From: Clostridia bacterium
GTDB taxonomy: Bacteria > Bacillota > Clostridia > Oscillospirales > CAG-272
DNA length: 9,957 nt
NCBI GenBank assembly: GCA_017452565.1
Contig: JAFTMF010000040.1
Coordinates: 1 to 9,957 of the forward strand
Direction: 5' to 3'
In this document: positions 1-4,265 of the stretch, piece after piece
Layout: every line of letters starts with the position of its first letter
How positions within the stretch are numbered: position 1 is the stretch's first letter
The notes under the pieces: generated by a model
The model's database searches: none
Told to the model about the DNA's origin: nothing
The model's input: the letters and a program-made list of their open reading frames with translations, nothing else
Made by a program: the position numbers and the translations under genes

Positions 1-35
1 CAGTGTCGTTGGTTCGATTCCGAACGGAGGCACCA
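1..35 (+). tRNA. 3' end of a tRNA, cut by the window edge
   Basis: Only the variable region, T arm, 3' acceptor strand and encoded CCA are present. The T loop reads TTCGATT and the acceptor 3' strand is CGGAGGC, with discriminator A then CCA. The 5' half would be expected to start GCCTCCG. In the T stem the outermost pair seems to be a G-A mismatch. The anticodon is outside the window, so the amino acid cannot be assigned. Further tRNA genes follow on the same strand. Confidence 0.85.
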
Positions 36-72
36 TTTTTAAGTTGTCGGGTAATCATTCGGTCACTTCTAT

Positions 73-148
73 GCGGATTAAGCTCATTTGGTAGAGCGTC
101 GCCTTGCCAAGGCGAAGGTGGCGGGTTCGAGCCCCGTAATCCGCTCCA
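73..148 (+). tRNA. tRNA-Gly (GCC anticodon), copy 1
   Basis: Full cloverleaf. The acceptor is GCGGATT paired with AATCCGC, the discriminator is U, and CCA is encoded. The anticodon stem TCGCC/GGCGA encloses the loop TTGCCAA, so the anticodon is GCC (glycine). The T stem GCGGG/CCCGT encloses a TTCGAGC loop. It resembles a second tRNA-Gly(GCC) starting at 503, differing mainly in a compensated anticodon stem. A 12-bp hairpin follows it directly. Confidence 0.97.
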
Positions 149-155
149 TTATGAG

Positions 156-182
156 CAAATCCACGCATAATGCGTGGATTTG
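156..182. repeat. Perfect 12-bp hairpin after tRNA-Gly copy 1
   Basis: CAAATCCACGCA pairs perfectly with TGCGTGGATTTG around a TAA loop. No U run follows, so it looks more like a spacer or processing hairpin than a terminator. The same stem sequence (AAATCCACGCA) recurs after the second tRNA-Gly, which suggests tRNA and hairpin were duplicated together. Confidence 0.8.
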
Positions 183-190
183 TTATCTCT

Positions 191-264
191 GGCGTCGTAG
201 CCAAGCGGTAAGGCAGAGGTCTGCAACACCTTTATCCCCGGTCCGATTCCGGGCGACGCCTCCA
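191..264 (+). tRNA. tRNA-Cys (GCA anticodon) with atypical T loop
   Basis: The acceptor GGCGTCG pairs with CGACGCC, the discriminator is U (usual for cysteine), and CCA is encoded. The anticodon loop CTGCAAC gives GCA. The D arm GCC/GGC is present. The T stem is CCCGG/CCGGG, but the T loop reads TCCGATT where TTCGATT is expected, so the near-universal U55 (pseudouridine 55) is a C. The rest of the fold is intact, so the gene may still work or be an early pseudogene. Pieces of its 3' end recur downstream at 314-353. Confidence 0.9.
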
Positions 265-268
265 ATTG

Positions 269-301
269 TTTTAAGAACCCGATATAATCGGGTTCTTAAA
301 A
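269..301. repeat. Perfect 15-bp hairpin after tRNA-Cys
   Basis: TTTTAAGAACCCGAT (269-283) pairs without mismatch with 287-301 around an ATA loop. There is no U run after the hairpin on the + strand, so a Rho-independent terminator on that strand is unlikely, although the A/U-rich stem ends could allow weak termination. It sits between tRNA-Cys and its inverted partial copy. Confidence 0.75.
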
Positions 302-313
302 CGATTATTAGTA

Positions 314-353
314 AGCGACGACCGGAATCGGACATCGATTCCCGGGCGACGCC
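314..353. repeat. tRNA-Cys-derived remnant: inverted then direct partial copy
   Basis: 314-333 matches the reverse complement of the tRNA-Cys T arm and acceptor (241-260) at 17 of 20 positions. Four bases later, 337-353 repeats tRNA-Cys 245-260 in direct orientation with one extra C. The two parts pair with each other as an imperfect hairpin around GACAT. This is not a full tRNA: no D or anticodon arm is recognisable. The rest of the spacer, to 502, holds a TGAAGCAG/CTGCTTCA stem (360-390) and a CCGACC/GGTCGG stem (477-492), but no gene that I can support. Confidence 0.7.
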
Positions 354-502
354 ATCCTCTGAAGCAGAGACATTGCAATTAACTGCTTCAAAAATTCCGC
401 TCTCATTCGGGCAAGCGTCCGGATAAGCCAAGGTGAGGATCCCCCCACACCTGATACGGCAGAGCGTTTCTATAGCCCGACCACTCGGTCGGTGTCACCT
501 TT

Positions 503-578
503 GCGGATTTAGCTCATTTGGTAGAGCGCAACCTTGCCAAGGTTGAGGTGGCGGGTTCGAGCCCAGTAATCCGCTCCA
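503..578 (+). tRNA. tRNA-Gly (GCC anticodon), copy 2
   Basis: The acceptor GCGGATT/AATCCGC is the same as in copy 1. The anticodon stem is CAACC/GGTTG around TTGCCAA, so the anticodon is again GCC. Against copy 1 the anticodon stem differs at paired positions with pairing kept, which argues for function. However the T stem reads GCGGG/CCAGT, with a G-A mismatch in the middle that copy 1 lacks. CCA is encoded. Confidence 0.95.
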
Positions 579-579
579 A

Positions 580-603
580 AAATCCACGCATCTGCGTGGA
601 TTT
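580..603. repeat. Second copy of the AAATCCACGCA hairpin
   Basis: AAATCCACGCA (580-590) is followed after TC by its complement TGCGTGGATTT (593-603). It has the same stem as the hairpin after tRNA-Gly copy 1, with a different loop, so loop and flanks have diverged while the stem is kept. Confidence 0.75.
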
Positions 604-607
604 CCAA

Positions 608-659
608 TTGTAAATTGCGAAAGTAATTTGCTGTTGTCAATTGCGTCAGCAATTTACAA
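608..659. repeat. AT-rich inverted repeat before tRNA-Leu
   Basis: TTGTAAATTGC (608-618) is the exact reverse complement of GCAATTTACAA (649-659). The interior holds further AATTGC-type segments, so the element can fold as one imperfect stem. It ends 7 bases before tRNA-Leu. A role in transcript processing or a relic of a short repeat are both possible. Confidence 0.6.
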
Positions 660-666
660 CAATTAT

Positions 667-753
667 GCGGGCGTGGCGGAATTGGCAGACGCGTAAGATT
701 CAGGTTCTTATGGTCGCAAGACTGTGCAGGTTCAAGTCCTGTTGCCCGCACCA
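667..753 (+). tRNA. tRNA-Leu (CAG anticodon)
   Basis: An 87-nt class II tRNA. The acceptor GCGGGCG pairs with TGCCCGC (one G-U), the discriminator is A, and CCA is encoded. The anticodon stem TAAGA/TCTTA encloses TTCAGGT, giving CAG (leucine). The long variable arm TGGTCGCAAGACTGT is typical of tRNA-Leu. The T arm GCAGG/CCTGT has a TTCAAGT loop. It is the last gene of the tRNA cluster and a strong terminator starts two bases after it. Confidence 0.97.
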
Positions 754-754
754 C

Positions 755-795
755 AAAAAAGTGCCATTTGTCTTTTAGACAAATGGCACTTTTTT
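755..795 (+). terminator. Rho-independent terminator of the tRNA cluster
   Basis: The stem GTGCCATTTGTC/GACAAATGGCAC (12 bp) with a TTTTA loop is flanked by six As and six Ts. The fully paired arms extend to 18 bp, and the symmetric A/T flanks could allow termination in both directions. Confidence 0.95.
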
Positions 796-797
796 GA

Positions 798-996
798 ATG
801 AAGCGCGCCTGCGGCGCATGAAGACGCTTCGCTAATGAAGCAGCCTGCGGCTATGAAGCGTGGCTTCGCCACATGAGAATGCGCGCTTCGCTTCATGTTC
901 CGCTTGCGGAACACTTCATGGCAATTGCAACAAGTTGCAATTGCCGCTTCATATTGCCAACGGCAATGCTTCATTCGAAGATATACAAAGCTTCAT
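798..996. repeat. Array of small hairpins with ATGAAGC / GCTTCAT spacers
   Basis: Non-coding region made of short hairpins separated by a 7-base spacer. Left-half spacers read ATGAAGC (798, 835, 853; variant ATGAAGA at 818; degenerate at 873). Right-half spacers read GCTTCAT (890, 946, 968, 990; variant ACTTCAT at 913), the reverse complement. Clear hairpins are GCGCC-TGC-GGCGC (805-817), AGCC-TGC-GGCT (842-852), GTGGC-TTC-GCCAC (860-872), GTTCCGC-TT-GCGGAAC (897-912), a 12-bp stem at 920-945 and ATTGCC-AAC-GGCAAT (953-967). Hairpin sequences differ while the spacer is kept. Left and right spacers can pair with each other, so the whole could fold as one branched structure. Function unknown. 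Confidence 0.85.
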
Positions 997-997
997 A

Positions 998-1026
998 TTG
1001 GTATATTTGCGAAAATATGATACAAT
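998..1026 (+). promoter_or_regulatory. Possible promoter at the end of the hairpin array
   Basis: TTGGTA (998-1003) and TACAAT (1021-1026) are separated by 17 bp, a good sigma-A arrangement. It would transcribe towards the gene at 1166, which has a second, closer promoter. The same bases also form an imperfect inverted repeat (ATTGGTAT...ATACAAT), so the match may be partly structural. Confidence 0.4.
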
Positions 1027-1096
1027 GATAACGAAAAACGTTTGCAGGAAAGAAAGAACCCGATTTCCAAGTCTGCTCCTCTTGCTCTTTTCGCTA

Positions 1097-1125
1097 TTGA
1101 CTTTTCTGTAATCTTATGATAAGAT
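1097..1125 (+). promoter_or_regulatory. Sigma-A-type promoter for the gene at 1166
   Basis: TTGACT, 17 bp, TAAGAT. The expected transcription start near 1132 leaves a leader of about 34 nt before the ATG at 1166, with AAAGG (1151-1155) as ribosome binding site. Confidence 0.65.
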
Positions 1126-1165
1126 ATTAGTAGATTAATATTACTCTTTGAAAGGTCGTGCTAAT

Positions 1166-1597
1166 ATGAAAAAACACAAAATACTATTTATCTTAATCGG
1201 TGTTTTCGCAATCTGTTTTATCGCAGCAAGCATTTTCTTTGCACTGCAAAGTATTTCTGTCGCAAATCAAGAGCAGGAGTATTTTGACGTCTACCGGCAA
1301 AAAGCAAAAGAGTATATTCAAACCGACTCCGAAGTATTGGAAAAATACGACGATAAGGTTTCTGTCAGCTTTGATCAATCGGCCAGCTATTCTCACAGTT
1401 CACCAAAGGGATTCTTCGAAGGAGTTTTTGTCGATATTTTTGCTCCCAGTGTCCCCGATACTTTGGAGGAATTCATTGCCGAGATTGATATGATCAAGTT
1501 TAACGTGACAATCAACGGCGATCCGTACCAGATTACTTTTGAGAAAAACAGTCAGGGAGAATTGGTCGTTTCGGACTTAATAGAAACCCGATCATAG
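1166..1597 (+). CDS. Small membrane-anchored protein of unknown function (143 aa)
   Basis: I do not recognise a family. Residues 1-5 are basic (MKKHK), followed by one hydrophobic segment at about 6-29. It has no lipobox, so this is more likely an uncleaved anchor or signal peptide with the rest outside the cell. Residues 34-65 are charged and probably helical. The remainder, including NVTINGDPYQITFEKNSQGE near 113-132, looks like beta strands and resembles small secreted accessory domains, but I cannot name one. I chose ATG 1166 because AAAGG lies upstream at suitable spacing and the hydrophobic segment then starts at once. A TTG at 1148 in frame has no ribosome binding site. The gene stands alone, with its own promoter and a terminator at 1664. 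Confidence 0.8.
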   Translation: MKKHKILFILIGVFAICFIAASIFFALQSISVANQEQEYFDVYRQKAKEYIQTDSEVLEKYDDKVSVSFDQSASYSHSSPKGFFEGVFVDIFAPSVPDTLEEFIAEIDMIKFNVTINGDPYQITFEKNSQGELVVSDLIETRS

Positions 1598-1663
1598 TGC
1601 TCACCGTCTTATGAATGTAATCTGACTTCGATCTTCATTGTTCAGCCACGCTGACATTTCCCA

Positions 1664-1690
1664 CAGCACCCACACGGGTGCTGTTTTTTT
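1664..1690 (+). terminator. Rho-independent terminator after the gene at 1166
   Basis: CAGCACCC, ACAC loop, GGGTGCTG, then seven Ts. It ends one base before the stop codon of the convergent gene on the - strand. The other strand lacks a matching U run, so it mainly serves the + strand gene. Confidence 0.95.
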
Positions 1691-1691
1691 A

Positions 1692-1904
1692 TTAACCGTT
1701 ACACTCATCCGTCAGACCAATAAAATAGTCCGCACTCACACCGTAAAACTGACACAATTTGATAAGATCATCTATTTTCAATTCCGCTCTACCATCTTCA
1801 ATATGGCTATATCCTTGTTGGGATTTGTTAATCACCGCCCCAACTTCTTTCTGGGTCAAATCGTGATCCTCTCTCAAATTCCTCATTCTGATGCGATAAT
1901 TCAT
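1692..1904 (-). CDS. Small Xre/Cro-type helix-turn-helix repressor (70 aa)
   Basis: A DNA-binding regulator of the Xre (HTH_3, lambda Cro/CI-like) family, single domain. Residues 1-15 form the first helix. LTQKEVGAVINKSQQGYSHI (16-35) followed by EDGRAEL is the helix-turn-helix with its usual LTQ and Y.xIExG pattern. DDLIKLCQFYGVSADYFIGL (45-64) is the classical C-terminal helix pair. I chose ATG 1904 because GAGGAG (1912-1917 on the + strand) precedes it by 7 bases. The longer frame, up to 1982, would run into the promoter and lacks a ribosome site. Two palindromes upstream (1951-1992) are likely its operators, so it probably represses itself. No phage or integrase gene lies nearby. Confidence 0.93.
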   Translation of the reverse strand: MNYRIRMRNLREDHDLTQKEVGAVINKSQQGYSHIEDGRAELKIDDLIKLCQFYGVSADYFIGLTDECNG

Positions 1905-1946
1905 ATGCTGACTCCTCACATAATGCAGTTTATGTGAAAAAATTTT

Positions 1947-1974
1947 ATCATACTCACGATTTGAGTATTGACAA
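1947..1974 (-). promoter_or_regulatory. Promoter of the Xre repressor gene
   Basis: Read on the - strand: TTGTCA (1974-1969), 16 bp, TATGAT (1952-1947). The spacer holds palindrome O1, so a repressor bound there would block polymerase. The -35 box overlaps that of the opposing + strand promoter. Confidence 0.75.
1951..1967. promoter_or_regulatory. Palindromic operator O1
   Basis: TACTCACGATTTGAGTA is a 17-bp imperfect palindrome with 6 of 7 symmetric arm positions. It shares the arms TACTCA and TTGAGTA with O2, 25 bp away centre to centre. It lies within the repressor promoter. Confidence 0.8.
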
Positions 1975-1996
1975 TTACTCAATAATTGAGTATAAT
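1968..1996 (+). promoter_or_regulatory. Perfect consensus sigma-A promoter facing away from the repressor
   Basis: TTGACA (1968-1973), exactly 17 bp, TATAAT (1991-1996), matching consensus at all 12 positions. Palindrome O2 occupies the spacer and the first two bases of the -10 box, so tight repression is expected. The next clear gene starts at 2164, about 160 nt after the expected start of transcription, and has its own promoter. Confidence 0.85.
1976..1992. promoter_or_regulatory. Palindromic operator O2
   Basis: TACTCAATAATTGAGTA is a 17-bp palindrome with perfect 7-bp arms around TAA on the + strand. It lies inside the spacer of the + strand consensus promoter. Confidence 0.85.
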
Positions 1997-2104
1997 TAAT
2001 GTATCACATTCAATTTCTATGGGAGTTATTTCACACCTCAAAATAGGAATGATACACGAAAGGAAGTTTTTCCTACATAACAGCCCGCACACCGCTCCTT
2101 CTCC

Positions 2105-2133
2105 TTGACAAATTCGACAGAATCTGCTACACT
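2105..2133 (+). promoter_or_regulatory. Sigma-A promoter for the TIGR02206-like gene
   Basis: TTGACA, 17 bp, TACACT. The start of transcription is expected near 2140, just before the AAGGAG (2150-2155) ribosome binding site. The stretch 1997-2104 between the two promoters has no ORF with a ribosome binding site and no strong terminator. Confidence 0.75.
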
Positions 2134-2163
2134 ATTCTTATCAACCATCAAGGAGACGACCGT

Positions 2164-2931
2164 ATGAACGCCATCAAAAATTTTTTCCTCTACTTCTTCG
2201 GGGAAGGCACAGAGCAAGAGTTTGCCATCTTCACCCTCGCCCACTTTGCGCCCATCCTGCTGATGATCGGGGTGATCCTGCTCATCTTTTGGAAAAGGGA
2301 AGCGCTGCAGCGATATAAGCACGAGGAAACGATCCGCTATATCCTCGCTTTCGCCCTCATTATCTCCGATATGGCCTACTATTGGCGGCTGGTTGGATCC
2401 CCTTGGCTCCATCCCGGCCCCGTGGAGAATCTCCCCATCGGCGTTTGCGGCTGGGCGGTGATCTTCTGCAGCTTTATGGTGGTGGGCAAAAAGCAACCCC
2501 TCTTTGACATCGCCTATTTCTGGCTGCTGTCGGGCTCGCTCTTTGCGCTCCTCACTCCCACGCCCCTCACCTTCACAGGCCCTACCCGATTCCGCTTCTA
2601 TCAGTTCTGGTTCGAACACACGCTGGGCTATATCGCCATTTTCTATATGATCTTCGTCCACAAAATGCGCCCTACCATCAAATCCGCCGTCCGCTCCTAT
2701 ATTGCGCTGGCGGTGATGGCAGTGATCGCTTATTTTGTCAATGTGATGATCCCCGGTGCAAACTACCTCTATATGGCGCGCCCCGAATCCGCTCCCTCGG
2801 TGCTGGATATCCTGCCTCCCAACTTCGCCCTTCGACTGCTGGTGATGGCGGCGGTGATCACGCTGATGTACGGACTCGCCTATCTGCCGTGGTATCTGAA
2901 GGATCGAAAGGCAAAAAAGCAAGCTTCCTGA
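2164..2931 (+). CDS. TIGR02206/YwaF-like integral membrane protein (255 aa)
   Basis: This is a polytopic membrane protein with about seven helices: roughly residues 22-43, 57-77, 90-107, 114-132, 147-166, 177-197 and 222-245. Family hallmarks are the ENLPIGVCGWAV segment (88-99) at the third helix, the FWFEHTLGY segment (148-156) at the fifth, and GANYLYMARPES (198-209) after the sixth. These fit the TIGR02206 (B. subtilis YwaF-type) family, whose function is unknown. Length is normal for the family. The start ATG has AAGGAG 8 bases upstream and a good promoter at 2105. The family call is from memory of motif patterns. The gene is visibly more GC-rich than the gene at 3097. It probably heads a + strand cluster ending at the terminator at 4098. 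Confidence 0.82.
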   Translation: MNAIKNFFLYFFGEGTEQEFAIFTLAHFAPILLMIGVILLIFWKREALQRYKHEETIRYILAFALIISDMAYYWRLVGSPWLHPGPVENLPIGVCGWAVIFCSFMVVGKKQPLFDIAYFWLLSGSLFALLTPTPLTFTGPTRFRFYQFWFEHTLGYIAIFYMIFVHKMRPTIKSAVRSYIALAVMAVIAYFVNVMIPGANYLYMARPESAPSVLDILPPNFALRLLVMAAVITLMYGLAYLPWYLKDRKAKKQAS

Positions 2932-2980
2932 CCTGTCAACCCTCGTTTACCCATAGTTTGATTCGTTTTTGGAGGTTTCT

Positions 2981-3115
2981 ATGACTTGTTGGAGATGTAC
3001 CGCGAAAATTCCCGACGGCACCGAGATTTGCCCCATCTGCAGTGCAATTCAAGCCCACCAAGTCGTCCCTCTTAATCACCTGAAAGGAGAATTTTTATGT
3101 CAAAGAAAGTATTAA
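2981..3115 (+). CDS. 44-residue zinc-ribbon ORF, likely truncated paralogue
   Basis: The first 22 residues carry CWRC and CPIC (Cys3, Cys6, Cys17, Cys20), a four-cysteine zinc ribbon. Bases 2981-3045 match 3546-3610 at 63 of 65 positions, and both differences are synonymous. Downstream the frame continues with unrelated sequence and stops inside the next gene, overlapping it by 19 bases in another frame. A good GGAGG site lies 5 bases before the ATG, so it may be translated. It could be a working micro-protein, a leader for the gene at 3097 (whose ribosome site lies inside it), or a decayed copy that lost its four membrane helices. I favour a truncated duplicate. Confidence 0.6.
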   Translation: MTCWRCTAKIPDGTEICPICSAIQAHQVVPLNHLKGEFLCQRKY

Positions 3116-3510
3116 CTTGTATCATTGTCGCTGTAGTCATAATCGCTTCACTGATCGCAATGCTAATTTATTACAGTATTCCCTTTGTCGAACTGAATAG
3201 TGCAGTTGTTTATGCTAATAGGAATGATATCGTACTATCCGAAACTGAAGATGATGTTTGGATCATGTCCGCAGATCTTCAGAAATTAGATGTGATTGAC
3301 AAAAGCATTTCAAAGAACGATGTGTTTGTGGATATAGATACTAAACTCAAAATCCAATCCATTTCATATAACAACGTAGTCATCGAATACGATATTACTG
3401 CGGTTGTAAAAGATTTAGAATCTTTTGAAACAATCAATGAGTTTTCACAAACTCGAACTGTATCTTGTTCATTTAATCATTTCAAATGGAAAGTAGATTA
3501 CGTTAAATAA
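3097..3510 (+). CDS. AT-rich membrane-anchored protein of unknown function (137 aa)
   Basis: No family recognised. A basic start (MSKK) precedes one long hydrophobic segment at about residues 5-27, followed by a soluble part of about 110 residues that alternates polar and hydrophobic residues like a beta-rich domain. It contains VFVDIDTKLKIQSISYNNVV (76-95) and ends FKWKVDYVK. It is probably anchored in the membrane and facing outward. The start has AAGGAG 7 bases upstream, inside the 44-residue ORF. Codon choice is noticeably AT-rich beside the genes at 2164 and 3546. It is enclosed by two near-identical zinc-ribbon starts, which suggests it came in with a duplication or insertion. The overall plan (anchor plus small beta-rich domain) is like that of the protein at 1166, but I see no convincing similarity. 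Confidence 0.8.
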   Translation: MSKKVLTCIIVAVVIIASLIAMLIYYSIPFVELNSAVVYANRNDIVLSETEDDVWIMSADLQKLDVIDKSISKNDVFVDIDTKLKIQSISYNNVVIEYDITAVVKDLESFETINEFSQTRTVSCSFNHFKWKVDYVK

Positions 3511-3545
3511 ATATTGCATATCATACACCACTGAAGGAGGCCACT

Positions 3546-4085
3546 ATGACTTGTTGGAGATGTACCGCAAAAATTCCCGACGGCACCGAGATTTGTCCCA
3601 TCTGCAGTGCGGTGCAGAAACGAAAAATCAGCTTCCGCACCTCTTTTTTTAGCTGGATGCTTTGGGCCTGCCCATTGGTAAGCATCATCGCTAACACCGT
3701 CAATCTGTATTTCCTCATTACCGGTGCCCACTATCTGCTGGATCTCAGCGAAGGCATTCTGCCCGGACGCTACGTTATGTACACCTATTATCCGGCACTC
3801 TACTGGATGGATATGGTACTGCTGGCCTTCATCTGGATCGTTTACGGACTAATCATTGCCACCGCCATTTGTGCCCAGCGTAAAAAATCCTCTGCTCCCA
3901 TTCTGCTGCTGATCACCAATGCGATGATCTTCCTGTGGACCCTTTCCGCCCTCTTCTGCTCGATTCTGATCACCGATCTGATCTCCCCCGTACTGGTGCT
4001 GACCGTGATCGGACTGATTCTACAGATGATGTGGACAACGCTTTCTTTCCTGTACTTGAAAAAGTCCAACGAATTTATATACTGA
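3546..4085 (+). CDS. Zinc-ribbon protein with four membrane helices (179 aa)
   Basis: An N-terminal zinc ribbon has Cys3, Cys6, Cys17 and Cys20 in CWRC...CPIC. A short basic linker (QKRKISFR) follows, then four predicted membrane helices at about residues 36-60, 83-110, 117-141 and 146-172. Zinc-ribbon domains fused to small membrane domains are common in Clostridia and mostly uncharacterised, so I give no function. The ribbon is expected in the cytoplasm. AAGGAGG lies 5 bases before the ATG. Its first 22 residues also begin the ORF at 2981. It is the last gene before the terminator at 4098. Confidence 0.85.
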   Translation: MTCWRCTAKIPDGTEICPICSAVQKRKISFRTSFFSWMLWACPLVSIIANTVNLYFLITGAHYLLDLSEGILPGRYVMYTYYPALYWMDMVLLAFIWIVYGLIIATAICAQRKKSSAPILLLITNAMIFLWTLSALFCSILITDLISPVLVLTVIGLILQMMWTTLSFLYLKKSNEFIY

Positions 4086-4097
4086 AAATCTTCCCCG

Positions 4098-4137
4098 TCG
4101 GGCAGATCCGCTACTTTCGGCAGATCTGCCCGATTTT
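4098..4137 (+). terminator. Terminator after the zinc-ribbon membrane gene
   Basis: TCGGGCAGATC (4098-4108) pairs with GATCTGCCCGA (4123-4133), followed by TTTT and a T-rich stretch. The loop carries a second TCGGCAGATC that can pair with the same 3' arm, and a third related copy lies at 4186-4198, so competing folds are possible. Confidence 0.75.
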
Positions 4138-4203
4138 GGTCTTTCCGTTCACATTTTACACAGGAAAACTCCATTTTCACCCTAAAATCGGCAGATTTAC
4201 ATA

Positions 4204-4232
4204 TTGCTTTTTACCCTTTTATCGTGTATAAT
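4204..4232 (+). promoter_or_regulatory. Sigma-A promoter of the glycosyltransferase gene
   Basis: TTGCTT, 17 bp, TATAAT. Transcription would start near 4239, giving a leader of about 27 nt. This rules out an in-frame GTG at 4224 as start codon, since that would lie upstream of the transcript. Confidence 0.8.
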
Positions 4233-4265
4233 GGAAAATGGCATATTGCCGAAAGGAGACTTACT

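Noticed and set aside
88..426. Open frame across the tRNA genes
   Set aside because: It runs through tRNA-Gly and tRNA-Cys; no ribosome site and no protein-like composition.
798..996. Hairpin array considered as a CRISPR array
   Set aside because: The constant part is only 7 bases, reverses orientation halfway, and the variable parts are palindromes and not spacers; no cas gene is near.
1025..1111. 28-residue leucine-rich frame after the hairpin array
   Set aside because: Its ATG lies in the -10 box of the possible promoter and no ribosome site precedes it.
667..2000. Integrative element at tRNA-Leu with the Xre protein as its repressor
   Set aside because: No integrase, no relaxase and no repeated tRNA-Leu 3' end was found downstream within the window.
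2019..2108. 29-residue frame behind the consensus promoter
   Set aside because: No ribosome site before the ATG and no recognisable sequence; it could be real only with ribosome profiling support.
2038..2922. Long - strand frame of 294 residues
   Set aside because: It is antisense to the TIGR02206-like gene, with low-complexity His/Asp/Glu-rich composition typical of a reading-frame shadow.
4224..4265. Upstream GTG start for the glycosyltransferase
   Set aside because: It overlaps the TATAAT box and would precede the transcript start; ATG 4266 has a strong ribosome site.
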